A stretch of 64,000 nucleotides of DNA, taken from the NCBI RefSeq assembly GCF_945873775.1, contig NZ_CAMCEC010000010.1, positions 1 to 64,000 of the forward strand, written 5' to 3'. Shown here piece by piece: positions 26,647-35,080 of the stretch; the stretch's first letter is position 1, and every line of letters starts with the position of its first letter. The DNA comes from an uncultured Treponema sp. (lineage in GTDB: Bacteria > Spirochaetota > Spirochaetia > Treponematales > Treponemataceae). A program made the position numbers and the translations under genes. The notes below the pieces were generated by a model, which was not told where the DNA came from, ran no database searches, and saw only the letters and a program-made list of their open reading frames with translations.

Positions 26647-28251
26647 TTATTTTTTTCCAAAGAAGGATTTTATTCTAGCAAACACGCTTTTTTTCTGAGG
26701 CGATTTTTTAGATTCCACAGGCTTTGAAGAATAATTCTTTTTGCCCGAAGAATTTTTTTGCGTTGAAGGATTTTTCTTTGCGCCGTTTTGTTTTTTTGCA
26801 GAAACTTTCTGCTTGTTAGAAGATGAACCAGAAGCAAAAGAGGCATATTTTTCCTTGTAAATTTTCATGCGTTCTTCTGTTGACATTTTGGCAAGCTTAT
26901 CTTCATCAATATAAACACGCCTGTCGCGCTTGTATTCTTTTTTAGCTTCTTCGTTGCGTGAAGAATAACGTCCGCTTCCTTTTTTTGAAGAGCGACTTCT
27001 GCCTGAGCTGCCATTTTTTCTATTGTATTCAGCTGCACGGCGGCGGCCAAATTCGCTTTTATCATTGTAATCTTCGTGGTAGCTGTCAAGCTTTATATAT
27101 ACGCCTGCGCTTTTATCTTCTGCAAACATGGATTCATCTGCGACACAGCTAGGAATATTTTTTTCTATATAACGCTCGATTGGCGGCAAAGAATAAACGT
27201 CCTGCTCGCTGCAAAATGTAAATGCCTTTCCTGATTTTCCGGCGCGAGCAGTTCTTCCAATTCGATGCACGTAGTTTTCAGCCTCATTCGGCAAATCGTA
27301 GTTTATAACCATTGCAAGGTCGTTCACATCAATTCCGCGGGCAGCAACATCTGTAGCAACAAGACATTTTATAGCTCCAGCTTTAAATTTATCCATTATG
27401 GCAAGACGCTTTTTCTGCGGAAGATCTCCAATTATGAATTCGCTTTCAAATCCGTTCATTCTAAGGCGTTTTGCAACAATTTCGCAGCTTTTTTTTGTGT
27501 TGCAGAAAACAATCAGGCTTTCAGGTTTTTCACGCGAAATAATTCCAAGCAAAAGTTTCATCTTGTCATCACTTGAAACATGGAAAAGTTCCTGAGCAAT
27601 TTCGTCAACAGTTATATTTTCCGCGGCAATCGTAATTTCCGCCGGATTGCGCGTATATTCCCAGGCAAGATTTTTTACATAAGAATTCAAAGTCGCGCTA
27701 AAAAGCATTGTCTGCCTCTGCTCGCTTGAAGGCAAAACTTTTATAAGCGTTCTTAAATCCGGGTAAAATCCCATGTCAAACATTCTGTCGGCTTCGTCAA
27801 TCACAAGAAAAGCAACAGAACTCAAGTCCATCTGGTTTCCGTGGTTCAAGTCGATTACACGGCCAGGAGTTCCAATCATGATGTCTACGCCTTTTTTTAA
27901 AGACGCAACCTGCTTGTCATAACCAACGCCGCCATAAAAACTCGCGCATTTAAGAGAAGTGAACTTTGCAAGTTTCTGAGCTTCTTCCTGAACTTGAACA
28001 GCAAGCTCTCTTGTAGGAACCATGATTAAAGCCTTTTTTCCAGCCGACTCTCCGCATGTCAAAAGCTCCTGAATAACGCTTGTTAAATACGCCGCAGTTT
28101 TTCCAGTTCCTGTCTGCGACTGAACATACAAATCCCTTCCTTCCAAAGAAGACTTTAAAACCTGCTCCTGAACCGGCGTACAATCCACGTAGCCTGCACC
28201 TTCAATTCCCTGCAAAAGGCTCTCGTGTAAAGAAAATTCTGTAAATTTCAT
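26647..28251 (-). CDS. DEAD-box RNA helicase with basic tail
   Basis: 534 residues. ATP-dependent RNA remodelling enzyme. Motifs in order: Q motif in DCTPVQEQVL, Walker A SQTGTGKT near 45, PTRELAVQ, DEAD in FLVIDEADRMFDMG near 150, SAT, and HRIGRTARAG near 331. The last 150 residues are Lys/Ser/Arg-rich (GRSRSSKKGSGRYSSR), a likely RNA-binding tail. AGGA precedes the ATG. The ABC-F gene follows 15 bases later on the same strand, so both may act on ribosomes. Confidence 0.93.
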   Translation of the reverse strand: MKFTEFSLHESLLQGIEGAGYVDCTPVQEQVLKSSLEGRDLYVQSQTGTGKTAAYLTSVIQELLTCGESAGKKALIMVPTRELAVQVQEEAQKLAKFTSLKCASFYGGVGYDKQVASLKKGVDIMIGTPGRVIDLNHGNQMDLSSVAFLVIDEADRMFDMGFYPDLRTLIKVLPSSEQRQTMLFSATLNSYVKNLAWEYTRNPAEITIAAENITVDEIAQELFHVSSDDKMKLLLGIISREKPESLIVFCNTKKSCEIVAKRLRMNGFESEFIIGDLPQKKRLAIMDKFKAGAIKCLVATDVAARGIDVNDLAMVINYDLPNEAENYVHRIGRTARAGKSGKAFTFCSEQDVYSLPPIERYIEKNIPSCVADESMFAEDKSAGVYIKLDSYHEDYNDKSEFGRRRAAEYNRKNGSSGRSRSSKKGSGRYSSRNEEAKKEYKRDRRVYIDEDKLAKMSTEERMKIYKEKYASFASGSSSNKQKVSAKKQNGAKKNPSTQKNSSGKKNYSSKPVESKKSPQKKSVFARIKSFFGKK

Positions 28252-28384
28252 TGCTAAATCCTAAAAATATAATTGCATATTTTCGATAAAAGTAAATTTC
28301 TTTCTATATTATAAATATTTAAATAAGTATACAAGTTTTTTCAGATAGTATCAATTGAAATAAGATAAATGAATTTTTATTCAC

Positions 28385-28414
28385 ACAAAAAATCCCGAGG
28401 AAAATTCCCCGGGA
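28385..28414 (-). terminator. terminator at left edge of island
   Basis: TCCCGAGG pairs with CCCCGGGA (one mismatch) around AAAATT, followed by six Ts on the minus strand. It ends the pseudogene transcript at 28437. Confidence 0.7.
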
Positions 28415-28436
28415 AAAACATTGTTCACTTCTAAAT

Positions 28437-28691
28437 TTAGATTTTATTATCTGCCATTTTCGGAACCGCAAACTTTACGTTCAACTGTTCTGCAATTTCT
28501 TCTGCAGATGATTAATGAATCGGATTCGCCAGCCATACAGTCTGTTTTCCAAGGGATTTATCTGCCGTTTTATTTTTTCCAGAGCAGCCGGCAAGGGTCA
28601 TCATAAATATTGAAATCCCTTTTTCTGACATTTGAGCAAATAATGGTAATGCAAAAATCAAGAGACAAAAATTAATAACAAATCGCTTCAT
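28437..28691 (-). pseudogene. lipoprotein remnant interrupted by in-frame TAA
   Basis: Read from an ATG at 28691 it encodes MKRFVINFCLLIFALPLFAQ, a type I signal peptide, then MSEKGISIFMMTLAGCSGK, which looks like a lipoprotein signal with LAGC. After ANPIH an in-frame TAA (28514-28512) occurs. The same frame then continues SSAEEIAEQLNVKFAVPKMADN to a second stop at 28437. This looks like one degraded gene in which two signal sequences have been joined. The second half resembles the start of small lipoproteins of unknown function; no firm family. Confidence 0.55.
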
Positions 28692-28714
28692 ATAACCCCT
28701 CTATAAGTCAATCA

Positions 28715-29193
28715 TCAAAAGTCTCCCATCCAAGTGGCGTCTGCTTTTTCGTATTTTTCTTTTCTTGGAAGATAATCCTTTTCAATCTGGCGTTTTGCTT
28801 TCTTCAGTTTTTTTTACGTCTTTTGAATCTTCGTCATCAAGGCCATTTATTTCGGCGAGTTTTCTATTGATCCGCTCGGCAACGGCTTTGATTTCCTCAC
28901 TTGTTACTGGAGTATCTACCTGTAAGTTTTCTTCTACAACCCGATGGATATAATAGTAGCGTTCCTGAAGATTTTTTTACTTTGCTGAAAATTGCTATAT
29001 GATGAGAAAAAGGAACTTTGAAAAAATCTTCTACAGGAAAGTCTGCAAGATTGATTCCTGAAATCTTAAAATCCGAAATTGGAATTATTGCTGTTAATTC
29101 GGTAGACGCTGCTAATGAATTTGAAGATTGTAAAATTGCTGTTTTTATTGCTTCTACTGCTGTGATTAGTTCTTGATTCATTTTATTCTCCAT
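28715..29193 (-). pseudogene. DUF1016/YhcG-like gene with deletion and two frameshifts
   Basis: The start MNQELITAVEAIKTAIL (ATG at 29181) and the later segment FPVEDFFKVPFSHHIAIFSKVK match the layout of DUF1016 (PDDEXK-type YhcG) proteins, with most of the middle missing. At a seven-A tract (28972-28978) the frame shifts; removing one A continues NLQERYYYIHRVVEENLQVD, as the family expects. At an eight-A tract (28808-28815) a second +1 shift breaks the frame; removing one A continues KLKKAKRQIEKDYLPRKEK to a TGA at 28715. The tail may derive from another gene. Both breaks are single-A gains, so sequencing error is possible. Confidence 0.6.
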
Positions 29194-30523
29194 TCTCTAC
29201 AATCTCCCAGTGTCCAGACTTGTCCGAACCGATACGCTGAATCGCGCCGATTTCCACTAATTTTGCCAAAGCTCGTGTTACCGTGGCCCGTGACATTCCG
29301 ATTTTTTCAGCAATCTTTTCTTTTGATAAATTAGGATTATCAGCAATAACGGCAAGAACCAATTTTACAGGCTCATTTGCCTTGAACATCATCATAATAT
29401 CATTGGGATGAACCGTATATTCAGGCTCGGCAATTCCGTATTCCTTACAAAGATTGCAAATCTTTTCTATGCCACGGCCCCAGCTTTCTATAAAGCCCGC
29501 TCTAAAGAATGTATTTGCAATATCCGGGTTATGGGGAAGCGAACGATGTTTTTGCATTAAAGTGTCGGCTGTCCAATTGGCAGGAAAAACACAGTCATTG
29601 CTGATATAAAGCTTATCCTTGTAAACACTGATTTGCACAGGCACGCCAACAGAAAAATCCTGATGAATGAGCGCGTTGAACACCGCTTCTCGCACGGCAT
29701 CTTTAGGGAATGGATAATGCTCAATTCGAGTTATGTTGTCATAAGAGATTTCTGCAGTCAGATATTTTGTATAAAGCAAATCTATAACGCGGTCTGCCTG
29801 AATCATAAGAGAACCATGAACTTCATCCTGATAGCGCAAGTCTGCGTCAGTTTCAAAAAAACCGATTTTTACAAATGAACCTGTTATCCATTTTTCCGGA
29901 TTTCGATGAAATAGCAAAACCGCTGCACGCTTAAGCAAAGTCCCGTCAAGAAGATTCAATTTCTCAAGCAAATCCTGATTTGAGAGTTTCAAGTCATCCT
30001 TACTCATTCTTCCGCTACGGATTGCTTCACGGTGAAAAATATCAAAGCTTTCTTTATCAAGGTCTTCAACGCTCACATTTTCAAGCGGAACAGAATCCCA
30101 ATTTTTGCCAGTCTTACGCAGAAGAAAATTAGTCAGCGCAGAACCTTGCAAAAGTTGTTTTGTGCTTCCAGTTCTATAATGATACTCACCCTTGTAATTC
30201 ACAGGATAAGGATTTTCTTCAACAGTGATTTTTATAACATCAAGTCCGTTCTCAGTAATCAAATCCACATCAACAATCAATCCAAGAGCATCACGAACTT
30301 TATTCGGAATATCTTCCATAAGCCTCTTTGAATCACCAACGCCACAAACAGAGCCGTCATCACGCTTACCAATATAAAGCACACCACCCTGCGCATTTGG
30401 AAAACGTCGCAATCCGCTTCGCGTCTTGCTAAACGAGTTTTGACAAGCAAAACTCGCGCAAATCCATTTGAGATATTCATCACGCCAACTTTCTTTGTAT
30501 TCGATTAACTGGGATTCGGACAT
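29183..30523 (-). CDS. AlbA_2-domain ATP-binding protein (RecG-like/Schlafen-type)
   Basis: 446 residues. The N-terminal AlbA_2 domain (EYKESWRDEYLKWIC, then NAQGGVLYIGKRDDG) binds nucleic acid in related proteins. A central GHKL-like region holds REAVFNALIHQDFSVG and ESWGRGIEKI, and a C-terminal winged helix (KIGMSRATVTRALAKL) ends the protein. It may be a regulator or defence accessory. Residues 27-42 (CQNSFSKTRSGLRRFP) split the ASFA-NAQGG motif and come from a palindromic 48-base insertion that keeps the frame. A good Shine-Dalgarno (AAGGAG) precedes the ATG. It sits between two copies of the DUF1016 gene start. Confidence 0.82.
   Translation of the reverse strand: MSESQLIEYKESWRDEYLKWICASFACQNSFSKTRSGLRRFPNAQGGVLYIGKRDDGSVCGVGDSKRLMEDIPNKVRDALGLIVDVDLITENGLDVIKITVEENPYPVNYKGEYHYRTGSTKQLLQGSALTNFLLRKTGKNWDSVPLENVSVEDLDKESFDIFHREAIRSGRMSKDDLKLSNQDLLEKLNLLDGTLLKRAAVLLFHRNPEKWITGSFVKIGFFETDADLRYQDEVHGSLMIQADRVIDLLYTKYLTAEISYDNITRIEHYPFPKDAVREAVFNALIHQDFSVGVPVQISVYKDKLYISNDCVFPANWTADTLMQKHRSLPHNPDIANTFFRAGFIESWGRGIEKICNLCKEYGIAEPEYTVHPNDIMMMFKANEPVKLVLAVIADNPNLSKEKIAEKIGMSRATVTRALAKLVEIGAIQRIGSDKSGHWEIVENGE
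30398..30456. repeat. palindromic in-frame insertion in AlbA_2 gene
   Basis: CGAGTTTTG (30434-30442), a five-base loop and CAAAACTCG (30448-30456) form a perfect nine-pair hairpin. Next to it is TCCGCTTCGC (30413-30422), also present at 11-20. The block encodes 16 extra residues (27-42) in a normally continuous motif. It resembles in principle the palindromic elements that insert in frame in Rickettsia genes. The precise ends are uncertain. Confidence 0.6.
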
Positions 30524-30540
30524 TAATTTCTCCTTTTTTG

Positions 30541-30628
30541 GGGCGTTCCCTACCTTTCGGCAGGTCGGGCTTTTCGCACTTCCGCTATCGCTCCATTCCT
30601 ACGCTCACTCTGTTCGCTTCGGAACGCC
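30541..30628. repeat. GC-rich element with inverted ends
   Basis: GGCGTTCC (30542-30549) and GGAACGCC (30621-30628) are perfect inverted ends around a C-rich core with TACCTTTCGGCAGGTCGG. It is clearly more GC-rich than the flanks and has no coding frame. It probably belongs to a dispersed non-coding repeat. It lies directly upstream of the AlbA_2 gene. Confidence 0.55.
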
Positions 30629-30666
30629 TTTGGCGGTGCTACAATCCCTAACGTTATATAACCTTT

Positions 30667-30729
30667 TTACCTATCCTTTAAAATTGCTGTTTTTATTGCT
30701 TCTACGGCTGTTATAAGTTCTTGGTTCAT
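30667..30729 (-). pseudogene. duplicated 5' end of the DUF1016 gene
   Basis: A Shine-Dalgarno (GAGGAATAA) and ATG at 30729 start a 20-codon frame, MNQELITAVEAIKTAILKDR, then a stop. Its first 17 residues are identical to the start of the broken gene at 29181. The DNA differs at several third positions, so the copies have diverged. It marks an old duplication or insertion event. Confidence 0.7.
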
Positions 30730-30771
30730 TTATTCCTCTTTATATTTTATAAAGCTTTTCTAAAATAGTAT

Positions 30772-33700
30772 TTAAAAAAATGATACATTAACAGATATAT
30801 TGATTATATTATAATCTTCATTTTGAACATAACTCATACTTAATACGATTGTCTCATATTTTGTATTATTTAAATCCATTTCCGTTGCCATATACTTTGC
30901 ATTTTCTCTTGGAATATAACCTAAAATACATTCATTATATGCAACAAAAATAGCAAAAGGATCATATTTATTGTCTTTATCTCTTATTAGTGTAAGTTTA
31001 TCTCCAATAGCAACATGTTTAGAATTCTTTTTCCATTGTTCATCGTATTTTGTTCCAACAATACTGACTGTAAAATTTCTTTGATCATATGTGTTGTTTT
31101 TTGGTGTTAAATTAAATGAAACATCCAAAATATTTTCTTTTTCAAATGAAGATAAATGCATTTTATCTATTTCAAATTTTGTTAAATTAGCAAGCCATGT
31201 AATAAAATCTTTATCAGTTGTTTTATGACTTTCATTTGCCAAATAAATTGCTGTTTCCCGATTTTTAATGCCACATTCTCTAGCGACACATGACATTCGA
31301 TTATTTAATCCATATTTCAAAAATGTTGGTATAGAACGTATTTTCTCAGGAATATCAAAATAGTCCTTTTCAAAAAGGTAAGCAATCAGAATAATAAATG
31401 CATTACAAATCCAAGGAAAAAGATAAAAAAGACCTCTTGCTAATAAAACATAGAAATATTTAAAATCAGTTTTAATTTCCAAATTCCATAAAGAGTAAAT
31501 CTCGCCAACACTTCCATTATTAATCCATAAATTAATAATATTTTTATAATTATGCCAAGAATAATCTGTAATTAAAGACATCAATTTATCATCGTTTAAT
31601 ACATTTAATTCATTTTCAGTAATTAAATTTAAGAAAATATCAATAAATTTGCTAATATCGTCAGTTTCGATAATGTCATTTATCAATTCTTTTTGTTCAT
31701 TTATAAATTTAATAATAATTTCATTATCATGTAAATTTAAACCATTTTTTCCAAATTCTTTTAATTCTTCCAGATTTGCATCCTGTTCTTTCAATGAAGA
31801 AATTGCTTTATGAAAAGATGCATGGATTTTTGAAATATCTTCCTCATTTGATTGAATCTTAAATAAACCGTTATCAATAATATTATTGATAAATTCTTCA
31901 TCATTCTCGAATACTTCTTCGGTTATCATATCTAAAAGGAAAGTTTCTAATATATCCAAAACTAATGAATCTAAAACAGATTCAGAAAGTCTTAATTCTA
32001 AAGCATAGGATAATAGACTTTGTGATTTTTCTATATTATTTTTATTAACAAAATCATTATAATGGTTCATATCCGCTGAAGAATTAACAACAAAAATTAC
32101 GTTTCCTTCGGTTTCTTTTTCAGCTCGTCCGGAGCGGCCTATAATATTCCAAAAATCACGATATAGAATATTATCCAGACCATTCCCAGGTGTATACCCA
32201 ATGGAAATGTCATAAAATATTATATTCTTTATAGGAAAATTTACACCTTGACCAACGGTATTCGTGCACAACAAGATTTTCAATTTTTGGCTTTTATAAT
32301 CTTTTTCAACGGCAGCCCGAACTTGTTCTGGCATATCCCCATAATGTACTCCGATTCCATACAAAATTGATTCTGTAATAGGATGATTTTCTCCATACCA
32401 TTCCTTACTATAGAAATATGATTCTTTATTTGTGTCTGGAATTAAATGTTCTACACCATCAGGATTTTTTTTGAATATTAATTTGTATCTTGCCATTACA
32501 GATTCTATACGTTGTACCTGTCCACAGAAGATTAATGTATTTCCTGATTCTGAAAATTTAATTCCTAAAACAGCAGCTGTTTCTGGTTTTTTATTTACAG
32601 AATTAATTCCATATTCATTACCAATTAAAAAATATGGGACAAATGCATTTTGTTCTGCACCAACAACTTCATCATCTGTTTTTACATTTGAAAATTGAAT
32701 TTGTCCATTCTTTTTTCCATCTTGTCCTGTCGTCCATTCAAAATATCCAATATTCTTCCGAGTAGGTTCCCATTCTTCTTGGACACTGGAATCATTAAAT
32801 AATTTGGAGCGTAAAACATTATCTTTATTATTAGAAAGCCATTGTGCATATTCAGAAGCATTTATTGGAGGCATAACTGCTGAAATAAAAAGTGTTTTTA
32901 TTTCAGGATATTTTATTTTTAATTTTATGAGTAATAATTCTGTTAATGCAGCTCTTGAATTTAAATCACCTACTATATGCCCTTCGTCAACAACAACTGC
33001 ACCGATATTATCAAAAACCTCAGGTGACATTCTCAAAATATAATCTGCTTTTTCTGGAGTGAGAATAAAAACATCTGTATCATCAAATACAGAATCAAAC
33101 ATTGGCTCATATTCATAGCTGCCAGTTGACGAAGAAACTTTATATCCAAGATATGAAAAATATTTTCCTAACTCTGACACCTTTTCAGATGCTAAAGCTC
33201 TAAAAGGTGATATATATAATATTTTTTTCTTATAGTTTATAAGATATTTTAATACAAATAATTCTGCTATAAATGTTTTACCAGCGCTTGTAGGCATTTG
33301 TACAACAAAGCTTTCATCTTTTGACAATAATCCATCATCAATAGCACGTATTTGGGATGTCCAAAATTCAAATATTGATTTTTTATCGGTAACTTCTTTT
33401 ATCTTGTTGTAAGATTCATAATAATCATTTGCTAAAAGTTTTATATACTTATTCCAAATAATATTTCCATCGGTAATATCTTTTAATTTTAAATATATAG
33501 AACGATTTTCATACATTTTTATTCGAATCTTAAACAATAGAATTAATTGGGAAATATAAATATTACCTGCATTCAAATATAATTCGTAAGACTCATTGAA
33601 AAGAGGAAAATAATTATTTTCCTCTAAATTAAGTATTTGATTTGTCCATAATTCAAATGCGCATAAAAGAGTTGAAAAAGGTTCTGAATTTGACGAGTCA

Positions 33701-34203
33701 TGTTTTTTTGATAAGATTAACTGTCTAATTAATGGAATCTTTTTTAATAAAGCATTTTGAATTATTTGAATGATATAATTATCTTCTGTAAGATCTATAT
33801 CTAAATCTGAACTTAATTGATACTCATTAATTTTTTTTGCAATGCAATATGCATTTGCCTGATATCCAGAAATATCATAACAAAGAGCAGATAGAATCCT
33901 TAAAAAATCAACATCAAACTGACTAGAACTTTCTTCAATCTCAGATATATTTTCCAAATTATTTGCAATTTTATATAACGATTTTAAAGCTATTTTCGAA
34001 TTTGTATCATTTTCTAAAATAAAACAACTCGAAGAAATAGCAATCAAACTTTTTCGCCATAAGTAATCAAGTTTATAGTTTTTGTTAAAATCTGCTTTTA
34101 ACTTATCTGCAAGTAATTGTTTTGAATAATTTTTGAATTTACTGTCATTTTCTAGACTAGATAATCTAGATTCAGATTTAAGGATAAACTCTTCTTTTGT
34201 CAT
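30772..34203 (-). CDS. Ski2-like helicase with C-terminal HIRAN domain (HamB-like)
   Basis: 1143 residues. Helicase motifs: Walker A PTSAGKT at 304-310, DEGH at 406-409, SAVMPP near 441, CTNTVGQGVNFP near 646 and GRSGRA at 689-694, which place it in superfamily 2 near Ski2. A roughly 280-residue helical N-terminal region precedes them. From about 1044 the tail (GDKLTLIRDKDNKYDPFAIF, then ILGYIPRENAKYM) fits a HIRAN domain, which binds DNA ends in HLTF-type proteins. Pairing with the PD-(D/E)xK-like protein encoded just upstream (ATGA overlap) fits the Hachiman HamA-HamB or AbpAB layout. The gene is visibly AT-richer than the chromosome around it, suggesting transfer. Confidence 0.72.
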   Translation of the reverse strand: MTKEEFILKSESRLSSLENDSKFKNYSKQLLADKLKADFNKNYKLDYLWRKSLIAISSSCFILENDTNSKIALKSLYKIANNLENISEIEESSSQFDVDFLRILSALCYDISGYQANAYCIAKKINEYQLSSDLDIDLTEDNYIIQIIQNALLKKIPLIRQLILSKKHDSSNSEPFSTLLCAFELWTNQILNLEENNYFPLFNESYELYLNAGNIYISQLILLFKIRIKMYENRSIYLKLKDITDGNIIWNKYIKLLANDYYESYNKIKEVTDKKSIFEFWTSQIRAIDDGLLSKDESFVVQMPTSAGKTFIAELFVLKYLINYKKKILYISPFRALASEKVSELGKYFSYLGYKVSSSTGSYEYEPMFDSVFDDTDVFILTPEKADYILRMSPEVFDNIGAVVVDEGHIVGDLNSRAALTELLLIKLKIKYPEIKTLFISAVMPPINASEYAQWLSNNKDNVLRSKLFNDSSVQEEWEPTRKNIGYFEWTTGQDGKKNGQIQFSNVKTDDEVVGAEQNAFVPYFLIGNEYGINSVNKKPETAAVLGIKFSESGNTLIFCGQVQRIESVMARYKLIFKKNPDGVEHLIPDTNKESYFYSKEWYGENHPITESILYGIGVHYGDMPEQVRAAVEKDYKSQKLKILLCTNTVGQGVNFPIKNIIFYDISIGYTPGNGLDNILYRDFWNIIGRSGRAEKETEGNVIFVVNSSADMNHYNDFVNKNNIEKSQSLLSYALELRLSESVLDSLVLDILETFLLDMITEEVFENDEEFINNIIDNGLFKIQSNEEDISKIHASFHKAISSLKEQDANLEELKEFGKNGLNLHDNEIIIKFINEQKELINDIIETDDISKFIDIFLNLITENELNVLNDDKLMSLITDYSWHNYKNIINLWINNGSVGEIYSLWNLEIKTDFKYFYVLLARGLFYLFPWICNAFIILIAYLFEKDYFDIPEKIRSIPTFLKYGLNNRMSCVARECGIKNRETAIYLANESHKTTDKDFITWLANLTKFEIDKMHLSSFEKENILDVSFNLTPKNNTYDQRNFTVSIVGTKYDEQWKKNSKHVAIGDKLTLIRDKDNKYDPFAIFVAYNECILGYIPRENAKYMATEMDLNNTKYETIVLSMSYVQNEDYNIINISVNVSFF

Positions 34204-35066
34204 AGTGAATTTTCCTCTATAAATACAGCACCATGTTCAACAATCGTATTCCAGGTTTCTGTCATTAATTGTTTTATTGAATCAATAAAAATAAAAGTAA
34301 CTTTTAATGGATTAATTGTTTTAGGATAACTATTGAGAGCTGTTAATAATGATTTATAATCTTTTGACAAATTCTTAGAATCAGTAATAATAAATACCTC
34401 ATATGATTTATTTACAGATTTTACCCCGTCAACTAAATCTGAAAATAAATCACTTATATCTTCATCACCTGTGGCATGATAAAATCTACTCATATAGTCT
34501 AAAATTGATTCTTTATCAGAAAGCATATCTTTTTCTAACGACTTATAAGCAATCACACTTATATATTCTTTTTCAATAATCTCATCATCACCAATCTTCT
34601 TTCTTGAAACTTCTTCTTTATTTAAGCAGTTTTCTCTAGTTTTAACTTCATAATAACAAATTTCACTTGGTTCTTCTAAAGAATCAAATGAAACAATATC
34701 TGTTCCAAAAACAGATTTATCTTTATTAAATTTCCATTGTAATTTATTAAACGTTTTTTTATTGTCAACAAATTGTATTACTAATGAAGCAAAGATTTCA
34801 CCAAAATCTCCATATCTAGTTGCTAAATCAAAATTTGTAATTTCATCAGGAATAACTTTTTTACGAATATAATCTTCCAAACCTGCTCTATCAAGATTTC
34901 TTCTTTTTCTTTGTAAATAACTTGGTTCACGATATTCACGAATAATAGATTTCTGTAATTCATTAATTAATGTATCATCTTTATCACAGTCCTCAGTTAT
35001 GCGAATAAATTGGAAATCATATGTTTGAGAATCATTTTCTTTAATTGAAAAATATCGCTCTATCAT
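34200..35066 (-). CDS. HamA-like (DUF1837-type) predicted nuclease
   Basis: 288 residues. The pattern GDFGEIF (E90), GTDI (D123) and YYEVKTRE (E140, K142) is that of a PD-(D/E)xK nuclease, and the order fits DUF1837 HamA/AbpA proteins. In Hachiman systems HamA is the nuclease and HamB the helicase; together they clear or halt phage-infected cells. Residues 200-280 are helical and may contact the partner. The start overlaps nothing; GGAAAAAA precedes the ATG, 14 bases after the upstream methyltransferase gene. The stop overlaps the helicase ATG. Family assignment rests on motif order and partner, not a search. Confidence 0.62.
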   Translation of the reverse strand: MIERYFSIKENDSQTYDFQFIRITEDCDKDDTLINELQKSIIREYREPSYLQRKRRNLDRAGLEDYIRKKVIPDEITNFDLATRYGDFGEIFASLVIQFVDNKKTFNKLQWKFNKDKSVFGTDIVSFDSLEEPSEICYYEVKTRENCLNKEEVSRKKIGDDEIIEKEYISVIAYKSLEKDMLSDKESILDYMSRFYHATGDEDISDLFSDLVDGVKSVNKSYEVFIITDSKNLSKDYKSLLTALNSYPKTINPLKVTFIFIDSIKQLMTETWNTIVEHGAVFIEENSL

Positions 35067-35080
35067 ATAAGTTTTTTTCC

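Noticed and set aside
28715-28900. Transposase remnant in the tail of the broken DUF1016 gene
   Set aside because: The segment INRKLAEINGL through QIEKDYLPRKEK faintly recalls IS1182-type transposases, but no DDE motif or terminal repeats are visible, so it is not annotated as mobile.
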